From positions 1 to 64,000 of the forward strand of contig CAYMDP010000006.1 of the NCBI GenBank assembly GCA_964389375.1: a stretch of DNA of 64,000 bases, given 5' to 3'. A program made the translations under genes and the position numbers. The notes beneath the pieces are model-generated. The model worked only from the letters and a program-made list of their open reading frames with translations, was not told the DNA's origin and did not search any database. This stretch comes from CAYMDP01 sp964389375. Its GTDB lineage: Bacteria; Bdellovibrionota; Bdellovibrionia; Bdellovibrionales; UBA1609. Positions within the stretch are counted from its first letter, which is position 1, and each line of letters opens with the position of its first letter. Shown in pieces: positions 25,585 through 36,350 of the stretch.

Positions 25585-26784
25585 CTAATAGACAACGTGA
25601 TGATGCAAGGACTCTTCGCGTCTTGGATCCTTAAGCGGAACGATCGAGTGTCGGCTTAAAAAGCGAGTCACGCTAAAGATAAAGAGGCCCATAAAGCCCG
25701 CAAAAATCCCCAGTTCTGGAAGACTAAAAATGGCTTTTTCTGAATTAAAATTCGGGAAAACAAGCCAGTACATATCTAAAAACTGAGTCGCAATAATTAA
25801 GATACTGACCGCAACCAAATGCGTGGGTGACCGCTTCGCCCATCTTGGTAGAAGTGCGAAGAAGGGAACAATAAACTTAAACAAGATCAAAGCAACCGAG
25901 ACCCAAACCCAAGATCCCGCCACTCGCGGCTTAAAGAACAGGGTTTCTTCTGGGATGTTCGCGTACCAAATCAGCATGTACTGAGAAAATGCGATGTAGG
26001 CCCAGAACACGGTGAAGGCGAACAAAAACTTACCCAAATCGTGAAGGTGATTCTCATCAACGTAACCCTTCAACTGCCCATTTTTCATAAAATGAGTGAT
26101 CATAAGAATCATCACGGCCATCGTCGTTTGAAACAAACCCGCAAAGCAATAGACCCCAAAAATGGTGCTAAACCAATGGGGCTCAAGACTCATCATCATA
26201 TCAACACTAAAAAAACTGTAAGACAGAGCGAAAATTAAAACGAAGGCCACACTGATCCCGACACTTTTTTCTGTGTGAGAGACCGCTCCGTCCTGATCTT
26301 GTTTTAAAGAAGATCCGACCAAAAGCTTAGCAAACACCAACCACGCACCAAAAAACAGAACCGTCCGGATCCAAAAGAATGGACGATTTAAATAGCTTAC
26401 TTTTTTAGCGACCAAGGCATCATTTGCGAGAACTTCAGGGCTCAACCAACTATACAAATGATCTGCGCCAAACACTAGAAGCACAATTCCGCCGACAAAA
26501 GCGATCGGCAAAAATGAAGTCAAAGCCTCAGCAAATCGACGAACGTTGACACTCCAGCCCGCCTTCGTCATGTGCTGAATCGCTGTAAAAAACAATCCAC
26601 CCAAAGACAACGAAAGCACCACAAAATATCCAACAAGATATCCATGCCAAGCTCGCTCGGGTTCACGAATCAAAGTGATGCCAAATAATAAGAGACCCAG
26701 GAACATCAGGACCGAATAGGCCGTTTTGATTCCCATAGAGACTTGCATTTTTCCGGGTTCAGCTAAAGCCTTTGCTTCCGCCAT
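25585..26784 (-). CDS. actF: Alternative complex III subunit ActF, quinol-binding membrane protein
   Basis: 399 residues with about ten hydrophobic membrane helices. ActF is an NrfD-like protein related to ActC and thought to take part in quinol oxidation and proton movement in alternative complex III, which passes electrons from quinol to cytochrome c or an oxidase. Histidines within helices and the operon position after actE support the call. Last gene of the operon; the start has no strong ribosome site but the gap to actE is only 15 nt. Confidence 0.85.
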   Translation of the reverse strand: MAEAKALAEPGKMQVSMGIKTAYSVLMFLGLLLFGITLIREPERAWHGYLVGYFVVLSLSLGGLFFTAIQHMTKAGWSVNVRRFAEALTSFLPIAFVGGIVLLVFGADHLYSWLSPEVLANDALVAKKVSYLNRPFFWIRTVLFFGAWLVFAKLLVGSSLKQDQDGAVSHTEKSVGISVAFVLIFALSYSFFSVDMMMSLEPHWFSTIFGVYCFAGLFQTTMAVMILMITHFMKNGQLKGYVDENHLHDLGKFLFAFTVFWAYIAFSQYMLIWYANIPEETLFFKPRVAGSWVWVSVALILFKFIVPFFALLPRWAKRSPTHLVAVSILIIATQFLDMYWLVFPNFNSEKAIFSLPELGIFAGFMGLFIFSVTRFLSRHSIVPLKDPRREESLHHHVVY

Positions 26785-26799
26785 AACAATAACTCCTAT

Positions 26800-27366
26800 C
26801 TATTTCGCGTCCGATCGCTTCTGTAAACTGCGCACGTAATTCACCACGGACCACCGTTCTTTTTCGCTTCGAATCTGAGACCAATAACTTCCCATCACGC
26901 CCTGACCGTCAGTGATGATATGAAAGATACGCCCGTCTTTGAAGGCCTTCACCTTATCTGAATTTAAAGACGGCGGCTTAAGAATCATAGCTGGGGCGAC
27001 AAGTCCGTCCCCGTTTCCAGCCGGACCATGACAAACCTTGCAATAGATCTCGTAGCGTTCACGACCAAGATCAATCACTTCTGGAGAAAAATCACCCATC
27101 AAGGGGTTCTTCAGATTCTGTTCCGCTCCGATGGGATCCCCAGTAAAAGGGTAAGGTTTAAAACCAACCGGGACAGTGCCCTTTGGAGGAACTAAACCCG
27201 TCGGAATTTCTGGATTGTTTTTGTTCCAATCCTGAGCCTTTACTGAGATCTGATCCATCATATTCTGAACGACTTCAATATTTGTTTTGTTCTTTCCGGC
27301 ATTACATCCCAATAGACTTAAAAGAATAAGAGGGAGTATACCGAATTTTAATTGCTGAGATTTCAT
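26800..27366 (-). CDS. actE: Alternative complex III subunit ActE, monohaem cytochrome c lipoprotein
   Basis: 188 residues. Lipobox LLSLLGC (Cys at residue 21) predicts a lipid anchor. A single haem motif CKVCH near residue 110 lies in ERYEIYCKVCHGPAGNGDG, with a distal Met in MGSYWSQ as likely sixth ligand. It carries electrons on the periplasmic side of the complex. Its ATG follows the actD stop with no gap. Confidence 0.9.
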   Translation of the reverse strand: MKSQQLKFGILPLILLSLLGCNAGKNKTNIEVVQNMMDQISVKAQDWNKNNPEIPTGLVPPKGTVPVGFKPYPFTGDPIGAEQNLKNPLMGDFSPEVIDLGRERYEIYCKVCHGPAGNGDGLVAPAMILKPPSLNSDKVKAFKDGRIFHIITDGQGVMGSYWSQIRSEKERWSVVNYVRSLQKRSDAK

Positions 27367-27924
27367 CTAAAACTCCGTCCTCTTCACTTCAGAAGCTCCA
27401 AGTTCTTTGAACATCCGTTCAATTTTTTCCGCATTGTAACCAACATCATCTTCGGGAACAAAAAGAGCAAACTTGTGGCTAGTCAGATCGGGATCAATAA
27501 TCGCCGGGTCAACCTTAGGAAGGCCACAGATAAAAAATAGGGCACCCACCGAACTTAAGGCCGCAAACAGAATCGTGCATTCGAAAATAACCGGAATAAA
27601 GGCAGGCAAGGACCACATGGGCTTGCCCCCAATATTGATTGGCCAATCCACTGCAGAGGTCCACCAAGTAAACCAAACCCCAAAGGCGCAGCCCAAGATC
27701 CCAAAGGTAAAGGTCACCCAAGGAATAAATGAGCGCGGAATACCCATGGCCTCGTCAATGTCGTGAAGAGGAAAAGGGCTAATAGCTTCAAATTTCTTAA
27801 AACCATTCTGTTTGGTTGCGCGAGCGGCCTTAACCATATCGTGTTCATCCAGCCAAATTCCAGCCACACCAGATTTTGCCTTAGGCCTTAAAAGAGAGAT
27901 CACCTTTTCAACTGCATCAGCCAT
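27367..27924 (-). CDS. actD: Alternative complex III subunit ActD (DUF3341 type)
   Basis: 185 residues with two central membrane helices (roughly 75-135) preceded by a soluble segment containing [15 protein letters not shown], as in ActD proteins. A structural membrane subunit without cofactors. The ATG at 27924 has AGGAGG 5 nt upstream and overlaps the actC end by 8 nt; the longer frame from 27951 is rejected. Confidence 0.87.
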   Translation of the reverse strand: MADAVEKVISLLRPKAKSGVAGIWLDEHDMVKAARATKQNGFKKFEAISPFPLHDIDEAMGIPRSFIPWVTFTFGILGCAFGVWFTWWTSAVDWPINIGGKPMWSLPAFIPVIFECTILFAALSSVGALFFICGLPKVDPAIIDPDLTSHKFALFVPEDDVGYNAEKIERMFKELGASEVKRTEF

Positions 27925-29278
27925 GATGACCTCCTGTCTCTTTTCCGACACCTAAGACGGGTTTAACCTCTGCAATACTGATTGCGGGAAGAAGTCTGAT
28001 ATAAAGAAGAAACAAGAACAAAAACATTCCGAAGCTTCCGAAAAGTGCTCCAAAATCGTAAAAGGTCATTTCGAACATGCCCCAGTTACTCGGTAAGAAA
28101 TCCCGATGAAGTGAGGTCACGGTAATCACGAATCGCTCAAACCACATTCCGATATTTACGAAAATCGAAATCACAAACATAATTGGAATACTTCTTCGAG
28201 CTTTCTTCCACCAGAAGGCTTGAGGAATGACCACATTACAACAGATCATAATCCAGTAGGCCCAAGCGTAGGGGCCCACCGCTCGATTGATAAAAGCGTA
28301 CTGCTCGTACACATTTCCTGAATACCAAGCGATAAAAAACTCAGATCCGTAGGCGTAACCGACCATAAGGCCCGTTGCCATAATGATCTTATTCATGGCC
28401 TCCATATGGTCCATGGTGATGTAATCTTTAAAAACGGGAACGAGCTTTCGCACGATCACCATCAAAGTCACAACCATTCCGAAGCCCGAAAAGATCGCAC
28501 CGGCAACGAAGTAAGGCGGAAAGATCGTGGTGTGCCAGCCCGGAAGATTTGCCACGGCGAAGTCAAAAGATACGATCGAGTGAACTGAAAGAACTAGAGG
28601 TGTCGAAAGGCCCGCTAGAAGCATGTAAACCATTTCGTAATGGTTCCAGTTTCTGGCGGTTCCTCTCCAGCCTAAAGACAAAGCTCCATAAATTCGTTTT
28701 CGCCATATATTTTTTGCACGATCGCGAATAGTCGCAAGATCAGGAACCATTCCAACATACCAAAAGACCAGAGAGACAGTCGCATAAGTGGAAACCGCAA
28801 AAACGTCCCAAACTAGAGGAGACCTAAAGTTCACCCAAAGAGGACCTCTTTGATTTGGGTAAGGCAAAAGCCAGTAGGCCAGCCATGGACGACCTGTATG
28901 AAGAATCGGAAAGAGTCCCGCGGTCATCACCGCAAAAACCGTCATCGCTTCCGCTGTTCGAGCAATCGAAGTTCTCCACTTTTGGCGAAACAAAAATAAA
29001 ACCGCGGAAATCAAAGTTCCCGCATGTCCGATTCCGATCCAGAATACGAAAGTGACGATGTCCGTTCCCCATCCGACCGGATGGTTAACTCCCATCAATC
29101 CCATCCCGAAATAAGCGATGGATCCCATCACCCCTAGATAGACAAGAAAAAGACCCTTAACCCCAAGAAGACCCATAAGGTACTGAGGGCCCGGAAACCT
29201 TTCGACCAGTGCACAAATATCGTTTGTTACATCTGCGTAGGTTTTATTCCCTAAAACGAGTGGATTGCGCTTCATCAT
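27917..29278 (-). CDS. actC: Alternative complex III subunit ActC, NrfD-like quinol-oxidising subunit
   Basis: 453 residues, about ten membrane helices, polysulphide-reductase NrfD family. Conserved charged and aromatic helix positions include [27 protein letters not shown] and [12 protein letters not shown]. It accepts electrons from membrane quinol and hands them to the iron-sulphur part of ActB. Its ATG overlaps the actB stop (ATGA), so translation is coupled. Confidence 0.92.
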   Translation of the reverse strand: MMKRNPLVLGNKTYADVTNDICALVERFPGPQYLMGLLGVKGLFLVYLGVMGSIAYFGMGLMGVNHPVGWGTDIVTFVFWIGIGHAGTLISAVLFLFRQKWRTSIARTAEAMTVFAVMTAGLFPILHTGRPWLAYWLLPYPNQRGPLWVNFRSPLVWDVFAVSTYATVSLVFWYVGMVPDLATIRDRAKNIWRKRIYGALSLGWRGTARNWNHYEMVYMLLAGLSTPLVLSVHSIVSFDFAVANLPGWHTTIFPPYFVAGAIFSGFGMVVTLMVIVRKLVPVFKDYITMDHMEAMNKIIMATGLMVGYAYGSEFFIAWYSGNVYEQYAFINRAVGPYAWAYWIMICCNVVIPQAFWWKKARRSIPIMFVISIFVNIGMWFERFVITVTSLHRDFLPSNWGMFEMTFYDFGALFGSFGMFLFLFLLYIRLLPAISIAEVKPVLGVGKETGGHHG

Positions 29279-32200
29279 GAGTGCGTTCCTTGTTGTTGTT
29301 CATTTCGTGATGCGTGCCCATGAGCTTTACCTGGATCTGCCTTCAACTCAGTCACGTTACGAACTTTACTTTGGTAACGAACCGCAGGCTTTACATTGAG
29401 TTCTTCAAGCAGGTCATAGGAATTCTTCTGGTTGAAGAGCTTGGCAACTTCACTGTTTGGATCATTCAAGTCTCCGAACACGATCGCATTCGTAGGACAT
29501 GACTGCTGACAGGCCGTTTTGATGTCGCCATCTTTGATCTCGGTCTTGTTGGTTCGTGCCTCTTGGCGCACAGACTTGATTCGGTGAATACAGAAAGTGC
29601 ACTTCTCCATGACCCCTCGAGAACGAACGGTCACTTCTGGGTTCATCGCCAAATTCAGCGGTTCTTTGACTGGGCCTACATAATCAAACCAGTTAAAACG
29701 ACGAACTTTATAAGGACAGTTGTTCGAGCAATAACGTGTCCCCACACAACGATTATAAATCATGTCGTTAGTGCCTTCGTCGCTGTGAACGGTCGCTGCC
29801 ACTGGGCAAACCGTTTCACAAGGAGCATTATCACAATGCATACAAACGATGGGTTGATTGACGACTGCTGCTTCAACCGGATCTCCGACATAATATCGGT
29901 CGATTCGGATCCAATGCATCTCACGCCCCTTAAGAACGTACTTTTTTCCAACGGTCGGGATATTGTTTTCGCTTTGGCAGGCAATGATACATGCCGAGCA
30001 TCCCGTGCAGGTATTCAGATCAATGACCATACCCCATTTACTTTTTGGGTACTCATGTTTAGACCATAAACTGATCTCTTTATGTCGGTGAATATTTGAA
30101 TTTGGATCTTTCATAAACTGGTCCAAGGTGGCTTCGACAACGATCTGTCGACCTTCCATCGAGTGATGTCCTTGAACGTTCGCAAGACTAATCTTTTTAG
30201 AACTTCGTTCGATCGAAGCCGCAAGGCCCGAAGCAACTGTTCGACCCTGGTGTTCTTGCATTAAACCAAAGGCATTCACGCCCACACCATTTGCCACTTC
30301 ACCAGCCGCCCAACGACCGTATCCGACCGCAAGACCTAAAACTCCGTCTGCTTGACCCGGTTGAATGTGAACAGGAACCGAGATCTTCTCGTTGTTGACG
30401 GTTAAATGAACAACTTGGCCTTCCACGAGTTTTTCTTTTTTAGCGTCATTTAAAGAAATACAGACGTAGTTGTCCCAGCAAATTTTAGTCACGGGATCGG
30501 GAAACTCTTGAAGCCAAGACACGTTTGCAAGGCTTCCATCTTTTAATCCCACCGTCGGATAAAGCACCAACTGATAAGGAGATTCTGTTTTTAAACTGCT
30601 CGCAACCGATCCTAAAGCGGACGAGTTGAAGCTTCTAGATGCAGAGGCATTATTTTTGGAATCCCCAAGGCTGTCAAAAACCCCAGTCTTTAAAACGTCC
30701 ATCCAAAAGCCTTCAAATCCGCCGCTGGACTGACCTTTAAAGATTGAGTTCTTCCAAACATCACGAACATAATCATACCAAGAAGTCGAGTTCGCAAGAC
30801 GCCCAGAGCGACCCGCGGCCTTTGACCAAGCCATCAATGACTCGCCGAAGGCACGAGTCGAATAAAGCGGCTGAATTGTCGGCTGCTGGATACTGAAAAC
30901 TCCTGAAATAGGCTCTTGGTCGCCCCAAGACTCCATCTCGTGGTGATCGGGAGCGATGTAGTTACTCATCAAACCCGTTTCATCGTTTCTGTCTCCAGTG
31001 TAGATGACCATTTCGGCTTTCACTAAAGCCTCTGCAAGTCCCAAACTTTTTGGAGCCGCATAAAGAGGGTTCGAGTGATGAATGACTAAGGTTTTAACTT
31101 TTCCTGAATTCAGATCAGAAACTAAGGACTTCAAGTTTTCAATCGAGCCTTGAAAACCTTTATAAGCCGCCCGACTTCCATCGACCGTGACGCCATCATT
31201 TTCTAAAACTGAGTTTAAGAAATTGACTGCAACCTGAAGAGACAAAGAATCTTGGGTCTGAGAAGGCAACCCACCGGCAACAACCAATGATTTTCCGCGA
31301 GCTGCGACAAGGCTTTGAACCACTTCGTTCCATGCGGTTTCGGACAAGCCTAATTTTGCTGCCGTGTTTTTATAAGACTCTAAAGTGGAGCGAATCTGAG
31401 AGTCCCCAGCATACCGATTTCCTGCAAAATTTTGAAGAACATCATGAATAAGCCCCATCACAACCTGAACTTGATCGGAGGGCTTGATTCGGAAGCGTTG
31501 ATCGGCATTTGCACCAGTCAAAGACATCAAAGATTCAAAAACCACAAGCTTGTTCATGTCCTTGCCAGGCTTTCGGCCTTTAGCAAACTGCTTTTGCGCT
31601 TCAACCGGAGACAAATAAGTTCCTAAAATATCCGCACCAACAGATACAATCACTTGGGCTCGGTCTAAGCGATAACGGGGCTGAACTGCACTTCCATAAC
31701 TTAAGCGCTGAGCTTCTTGAACACTGGAGTCTGCCAAAGCATCCCAAACGTAAACATCCGCAGAAAAATCCTTTAGAAGAGCGGACATTGACGGAGAGTT
31801 GTAGCTTGATGTTAGAACCGCGACCCCACCCTTCTTCATTTGCGCGCCCACGGCCTTATCTAAAGATTCCCAAGAGACTTCTACTGTGTCGCGATTGGTT
31901 TTCTTTTCGTTAAGTAGGTTTCGGCGAGGTCCATTTAAACGGTCTGGGTCATAAAGTCGCAAAATATGTGAGTGCGCCCGAGCGGACATCCCGCCTTGAT
32001 TGATCGGATGTTGTGGATTGCCTTCAACTTTAATTGGCCGGCCTTCTCGAGTTGTAACCAGAATTCCGAAAGACTCGGTCCCATCACTAAAAGAAGAGGC
32101 GTAGGTATTTGCAATCCCATTTACAATTTCTGCAGGTTGCTTAATATAAGGAACAATCTTTTGAGCCGGACGACGGACACAACCAAAGGTTGTTAGAGCC

Positions 32201-32376
32201 ATACTTGCGCCCATCAACTTCAAAAACTCGCGGCGAGCCCAGCCATCTTTTCCATCTTCTTCTTGTAAGGGAGAGGAAACGAATTCTTTATTCATCAATT
32301 CCTGAAACTCAGTATCTTGTCGCCACTGATCCAGACTTAACCAATATTTGGGAGAGCCGCTTTGTGTACTTTCCAT
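29275..32376 (-). CDS. actB: Alternative complex III subunit ActB, molybdopterin-oxidoreductase-like plus ferredoxin fusion
   Basis: 1033 residues. A Tat-type signal RREFLK at 48-53 is followed by a hydrophobic stretch and Cys (TTFGC). Residues of about 70-770 resemble the molybdopterin oxidoreductase fold but the ActB family has no molybdenum cofactor. The C-terminal quarter has iron-sulphur Cys groups: [35 protein letters not shown] and CTFC with CQQSC. It conducts electrons between ActC and the cytochromes. The 102-residue Tat-plus-linker N-terminus matches known ActB. Confidence 0.93.
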   Translation of the reverse strand: MESTQSGSPKYWLSLDQWRQDTEFQELMNKEFVSSPLQEEDGKDGWARREFLKLMGASMALTTFGCVRRPAQKIVPYIKQPAEIVNGIANTYASSFSDGTESFGILVTTREGRPIKVEGNPQHPINQGGMSARAHSHILRLYDPDRLNGPRRNLLNEKKTNRDTVEVSWESLDKAVGAQMKKGGVAVLTSSYNSPSMSALLKDFSADVYVWDALADSSVQEAQRLSYGSAVQPRYRLDRAQVIVSVGADILGTYLSPVEAQKQFAKGRKPGKDMNKLVVFESLMSLTGANADQRFRIKPSDQVQVVMGLIHDVLQNFAGNRYAGDSQIRSTLESYKNTAAKLGLSETAWNEVVQSLVAARGKSLVVAGGLPSQTQDSLSLQVAVNFLNSVLENDGVTVDGSRAAYKGFQGSIENLKSLVSDLNSGKVKTLVIHHSNPLYAAPKSLGLAEALVKAEMVIYTGDRNDETGLMSNYIAPDHHEMESWGDQEPISGVFSIQQPTIQPLYSTRAFGESLMAWSKAAGRSGRLANSTSWYDYVRDVWKNSIFKGQSSGGFEGFWMDVLKTGVFDSLGDSKNNASASRSFNSSALGSVASSLKTESPYQLVLYPTVGLKDGSLANVSWLQEFPDPVTKICWDNYVCISLNDAKKEKLVEGQVVHLTVNNEKISVPVHIQPGQADGVLGLAVGYGRWAAGEVANGVGVNAFGLMQEHQGRTVASGLAASIERSSKKISLANVQGHHSMEGRQIVVEATLDQFMKDPNSNIHRHKEISLWSKHEYPKSKWGMVIDLNTCTGCSACIIACQSENNIPTVGKKYVLKGREMHWIRIDRYYVGDPVEAAVVNQPIVCMHCDNAPCETVCPVAATVHSDEGTNDMIYNRCVGTRYCSNNCPYKVRRFNWFDYVGPVKEPLNLAMNPEVTVRSRGVMEKCTFCIHRIKSVRQEARTNKTEIKDGDIKTACQQSCPTNAIVFGDLNDPNSEVAKLFNQKNSYDLLEELNVKPAVRYQSKVRNVTELKADPGKAHGHASRNEQQQGTHS

Positions 32377-32396
32377 AGATCTTATTCGCTCCTCAA

Positions 32397-32927
32397 TTAA
32401 TAGTGGCAGGTACTGCAGTTAAGTGGGGCTTTATTTTCTGGTTCTCGATGACAGTTAATACACCAGCCCATCGAGAGACTTGAAAACTGATAAACCACGG
32501 GCATATTTTCAACAGGTCCGTGGCACTCCGCACATTGTTTACCTTTTTGAGTATGAGCCGAGTGATCAAACTTCACGTGATCCGGCAAAAGATGAACCTT
32601 TTCCCACGCAACAGATCTTCCCTCGTTATAGGCTTGAGTGATTTGCTGAATCCAAGGGCTATCGGTCTTAACGACAAGGTGACAATTCATACAAACGTTA
32701 AGGCTTGGAACAGAGGCATGTCGAGTGGTCTCGGCGCCTGTGTGACAAAAGCGACAGTCCATTTGGTACTGACCCGCATGAAGTTCATGAGAAAAAGGAA
32801 TCGGCTGATCCGGCATGTAGCCTTGGTTGTAGCCGATCACCACTTTATTATTCGAAATCGCATATACGAAAGCCGAAAGGCCTCCCAAGAGGGAAAGCAC
32901 GACCAACGCACCGACAAGCTTCTTCAT
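32397..32927 (-). CDS. actA: Alternative complex III subunit ActA, pentahaem cytochrome c
   Basis: 176 residues. One N-terminal membrane anchor (about 5-24) is followed by five CxxCH haem motifs: CRFCH (58-62), CMNCH (79-83), CAECH (132-136), CINCH (156-160) and CSTCH (171-175). Five haems is the number expected for ActA. First gene of actABCDEF. Start at the ATG (32927) or a GTG three codons earlier; neither has a strong ribosome site. Haem insertion would depend on the adjacent ResB/CcsA. Confidence 0.92.
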   Translation of the reverse strand: MKKLVGALVVLSLLGGLSAFVYAISNNKVVIGYNQGYMPDQPIPFSHELHAGQYQMDCRFCHTGAETTRHASVPSLNVCMNCHLVVKTDSPWIQQITQAYNEGRSVAWEKVHLLPDHVKFDHSAHTQKGKQCAECHGPVENMPVVYQFSSLSMGWCINCHREPENKAPLNCSTCHY

Positions 32928-33300
32928 AGACTGCACCCACTTCGTTGCATCTCAGATGAATTCAAAAAATTCCAATTGGTTTTCAACAAAGATTATTATG
33001 ACGCCCATAAGACCTTGTCATCTCCAAAGATATCGACAGTGAATGTTTTTTTAGAACTGCTCCACTGTTCATCAAAAAGCGAAGACAAAAACTTCCCATC
33101 TCAGCTTCCCAAAAAACCTTAAGCGAAATTCGGATTCAAAATTTCAAGAAAGTTTTCACCACCGAGGCCCTCTCGGTGAGCGGCGCGTATCCGGGTTGCG
33201 GCATTGCGAAGCAATGAAGCAATCCGAAGACGCGACGCACCCACTCAGAGTCGGGCCTCGGTGGTGAAAACTTTCTTGAAATTTTGAATCCGAATTTCGC
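32928..33300. other. Intergenic region between ccsA and actA
   Basis: About 180 nt next to actA (32928-33109) is AT-rich and presumably holds the act promoter; I could not assign boxes with confidence. The rest is taken up by palindromic element A, described separately. No coding potential seen. Confidence 0.6.
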
Positions 33301-33313
33301 TTAAGGTTTTTTG
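33110..33313. repeat. Long palindromic element, copy A: 82-bp core with 61-bp perfect arms
   Basis: The left arm 33110-33170 is the exact reverse complement of the right arm 33253-33313 (61 of 61). The core 33171-33252 is 82 bp, itself folds back around CATTGC-GAA-GCAATG, and matches copy B at 55478-55559 at 74 of 82 positions. The right arm includes the last 13 bases of ccsA, stop codon included. The whole 204 bp could form one very long hairpin in RNA or a cruciform in DNA. It lies between ccsA and actA, where it could also end ccsA transcription. No transposase is nearby. Confidence 0.85.
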
Positions 33314-34956
33314 ATTTGGGCTTTTTGTCGGCTGTAACGCGTTGCCCAAACATAGGCCACGAACAAACAATGGACCGCCACAAAGGCTGAAACATATTCC
33401 ACTCCACCAGCCCCGAAGCCGTAGGAATGAAGACCCGCACCCAAGACAAAATTGACCCCATACCAGGCCATGATCACCAATGCGAAAGCCAAAATGGAGC
33501 CCGCGGCTAAGCCAAAGCTTCGCACCAAGCCTACTAATTTTGCGTGAAGAAGTGCGACGTATCCAAGTAAGGCGATCAGTGCCCAGGTCTCTTTTGGATC
33601 CCAACCCCAAAATCTTCCCCATGAATAGTCCGCCCAGATTCCGCCTAGAATAATTCCAGCAGCAAGAAGGACAATTCCAATTTGAATCGAGCGGTAAATA
33701 CTGTGGGCTCCAGCCGCAATTTTTTGCGCATATTTTTTCTCATCGATCAAAAAATACACCAAGAGTAAGTCGCCCAATGCGAAGGCGAGAAAAAAGGCTG
33801 CATAACTGACTGTGATAATAAGGACATGTGTCGTTAGCCAAAAGGTCGAACGAAGTACGGGCTCAAGAGGATGAAGCGTTGGATCCAGTACCGTCGGAGA
33901 TAAATCGGTTAAAATCAGACATAATATAGACACGATAGAAGCCATCAAAATCAAGATCTTCGACTTATGAAAGGCCTCAAGAATAAAGGCAAAAACCAAG
34001 GCTCCCCAAGGAACCCAAACTACAGTTTCGTACATATTCGAAACCGGAGGACGCCCGGTCAGATAAGACCTTAAGGCCATCCCGTAGGTATGTAGAAAAA
34101 AACCAATTCCGACTGCAAACATCCCGACCAACCAGTAAGACTTCTTTTCGGTCACAAGATAAAAGGTCACAAACAAAGCGCAGATCAGATAAAAAATCCA
34201 AGACCACATAAAGGGGTGAAACACATTTAAGTGAACTTCGGCGGCGATTTTAAAATTCGATGGGTAGCGCTCTGGATTCATGGCTCTGGCTTTTTCAGAA
34301 AAACTTTCGACCGCAGCTTTTAGAGCGGCCTCTTCAGTTGCAGCAGGCTTGTCTGAGTTTTCAGCGGCGGCACCAACGGCTTTAAGAAAAGCTGTCGTCA
34401 CTAACTGAAACTCTTGCATCATGCTTTCATCTAAAGCGCTGATCGCAGTCCAAGAATCATTTTCTGGATCACTCGAAGGCACTAAACGAATGGCCTGACC
34501 CGTTTTGATCGCATGAAACATCGTCATCTGACTTTCTAAACGCTGGACGGCCTGAAAATAGGGATTTAGTTTTTCTTTGCGGGTTTGCACTGTTCGCAAA
34601 TCCTGAAATACGAGCGCCACCCGCTCGTTATTAAAAATTTCTTTTTCAGCATAGTGCAAGCGCTTGGGATCGAGCTTTAAGGCTTCGCGAAGTCCCCCAT
34701 GTCGAATTTCGAAAAGCTGAACATCCGTCCAAACTTCTGGCGCCAGAAGCCAAGTCATTACAACATTTGTGGCACTTCGCCCCTTGTAAGAGGTCTTTCC
34801 ATAAATTAACTGAAGCGATTCACGCGCGAAGGTATCAAAGGGCTTGGTGCGTCCCGCATCTTGCACCGGCATGCTTTGCATGGCCTTGCCCACTGAGGCA
34901 TGGGACTCGACTCCGACGAAACAAAGACTTAAACACAGAGCTAAGACTTTAAACAT
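33301..34956 (-). CDS. ccsA: System II cytochrome c maturation protein CcsA/ResC with N-terminal extension
   Basis: 551 residues from the ATG at 34956 (GGAGG 5 nt upstream). A signal peptide opens an N-terminal periplasmic domain of about 240 residues. The C-terminal half is CcsA: about eight helices with the haem-handling WWD motif WGRFWGWDPKETWALI and conserved His (LHAKL, AGLHSYGF). With ResB it exports haem and ligates it to CxxCH cytochromes. The long N-terminal domain is also seen in CcsA of Bacteroidetes and deltaproteobacteria. Its last 13 bases are inside palindromic element A. Confidence 0.88.
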   Translation of the reverse strand: MFKVLALCLSLCFVGVESHASVGKAMQSMPVQDAGRTKPFDTFARESLQLIYGKTSYKGRSATNVVMTWLLAPEVWTDVQLFEIRHGGLREALKLDPKRLHYAEKEIFNNERVALVFQDLRTVQTRKEKLNPYFQAVQRLESQMTMFHAIKTGQAIRLVPSSDPENDSWTAISALDESMMQEFQLVTTAFLKAVGAAAENSDKPAATEEAALKAAVESFSEKARAMNPERYPSNFKIAAEVHLNVFHPFMWSWIFYLICALFVTFYLVTEKKSYWLVGMFAVGIGFFLHTYGMALRSYLTGRPPVSNMYETVVWVPWGALVFAFILEAFHKSKILILMASIVSILCLILTDLSPTVLDPTLHPLEPVLRSTFWLTTHVLIITVSYAAFFLAFALGDLLLVYFLIDEKKYAQKIAAGAHSIYRSIQIGIVLLAAGIILGGIWADYSWGRFWGWDPKETWALIALLGYVALLHAKLVGLVRSFGLAAGSILAFALVIMAWYGVNFVLGAGLHSYGFGAGGVEYVSAFVAVHCLFVAYVWATRYSRQKAQIKKP

Positions 34957-36313
34957 TTTTCCTCCGGAGCGGACGTTTAAAATAGAACAAAAGAATTGAA
35001 CCCAAAACAATTAAGAAAGACCCCAGATATTTCAGAACCCGTCCCGGATCATAATTGACCGATAGAATTGAAGCCACGGGTTGCCCGGTCTCATCCTGCT
35101 CAAAACTGGCCTGATAAAAAGTAAAGCCCCGATAATACAAAGGCTCATTCATCGAGATATTGACCTCACCCAAATCCGGCACCAAGACATCGCTCTCATA
35201 GCTCGCGGCCCGCATGGTTCCTTCGTAGCGGCCGATTTCAAAACGAGTCAGCTTCATATCAAAGCCGATATCGACACGCTTGTTCGCAAAGCTCAGCATA
35301 AACATCTCGTTCTCAGAAAACAGACGAAGAAGAGAATTTAGCCCGAGCCAATGTTCCTCGCCTCGAAAGCGCAATTTCACTGCGGAACTGGCCATCGGAG
35401 TTACATTTTCGGCCGGCACATATTTGATACTTTCCTTAGCCGAAGGAAGATAACGAATAAGCTTTAAAGTCAGCCCCATCCAACCTGTCTCGGCAACCTG
35501 TCCTAAAGAAAGCTTCCCTTGAGCGGTAACTTTCCCCACACTTTTAGAAAAAATTTGATAAGCCACTTCCGTTTCCGAAGCCGGAGATAAAATGATTTGG
35601 TTCAGCCCATCAACTGGCTTGTAATCCCCATCACTTAAAACCACACGAGCGGGGCCTAAATTGATTTCTGAAAAACGTCGACTGGGATCTCTGCGAACCC
35701 ATTCGGTCAAATTCACATTTGGGTTCTGTAACTGAAATCGAATCGCCGGACCGTCGCTAGCTTTTTCGGAAGCCAAGATTTCTGATTCCCTGAATGCAAA
35801 GTGATGATACTCAATAATTTCTGCCTTCTCGGCTCCTAAAGAGATCACTAAAGGCTTCTCGATGCTGGGCGGGTCTTTTAAGAAGTTCACATCTCTGCGG
35901 AACATCTCCCGCATCTGACTACCATCAAAGGTGGTGTACACGGCGAGTTCCCGATCGTTCAGCATCACATAACGACCCGATTTCCCGATCTCAAAGGATA
36001 AACTTCCATCCACACCGTATCTCTGTGTGACGACGGATCCCAAAAGTAAAATAATAATCCCGATATGAGCGCAGATAAAACCCGAGTGGTGTTTTTTCCA
36101 AGGCCATCGATCGACCATAACCGCAATCAGACTGACGCACAAAAGCCCCAGGGCCGCCACCATATAGATTGAATGGTACACGACCTGCTGAGCATAATAG
36201 GCATCGTACTTTGCCTCAAAAATTGTTCCCACAGCTGAAATCACGGCAAGAGCAAGGATAATGAATACCGCAAGCTTTAAAGATGAGAGAAAATCAAAAA
36301 TTCGATCAATCAA
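34949..36313 (-). CDS. resB: Cytochrome c biogenesis protein ResB
   Basis: 454 residues. Three N-terminal membrane helices (residues about 10-110), the third in HSGFICAHIGIIILLLG with conserved His, then a long periplasmic domain, and a fourth helix near the C-terminus. Matches ResB/Ccs1, which holds haem for CcsA. It overlaps ccsA by 8 nt, so the two form one operon. Confidence 0.9.
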   Translation of the reverse strand: MIDRIFDFLSSLKLAVFIILALAVISAVGTIFEAKYDAYYAQQVVYHSIYMVAALGLLCVSLIAVMVDRWPWKKHHSGFICAHIGIIILLLGSVVTQRYGVDGSLSFEIGKSGRYVMLNDRELAVYTTFDGSQMREMFRRDVNFLKDPPSIEKPLVISLGAEKAEIIEYHHFAFRESEILASEKASDGPAIRFQLQNPNVNLTEWVRRDPSRRFSEINLGPARVVLSDGDYKPVDGLNQIILSPASETEVAYQIFSKSVGKVTAQGKLSLGQVAETGWMGLTLKLIRYLPSAKESIKYVPAENVTPMASSAVKLRFRGEEHWLGLNSLLRLFSENEMFMLSFANKRVDIGFDMKLTRFEIGRYEGTMRAASYESDVLVPDLGEVNISMNEPLYYRGFTFYQASFEQDETGQPVASILSVNYDPGRVLKYLGSFLIVLGSILLFYFKRPLRRKNV

Positions 36314-36350
36314 AGCTAAACTCCAAACATAGGACTTAAAGACAAATGAT

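Noticed and set aside
33110..33313. Inverted arms as a simple target duplication of host flanks
   Set aside because: The inner arm bases of A and B are alignable and differ in a paired manner, so at least that part belongs to the element. Duplication of flanks may explain only the outer part of A.
33245..33622. Open frames on the minus strand through the right arm of element A and the ccsA end
   Set aside because: Out-of-frame shadows of ccsA; no ribosome sites and no domains.
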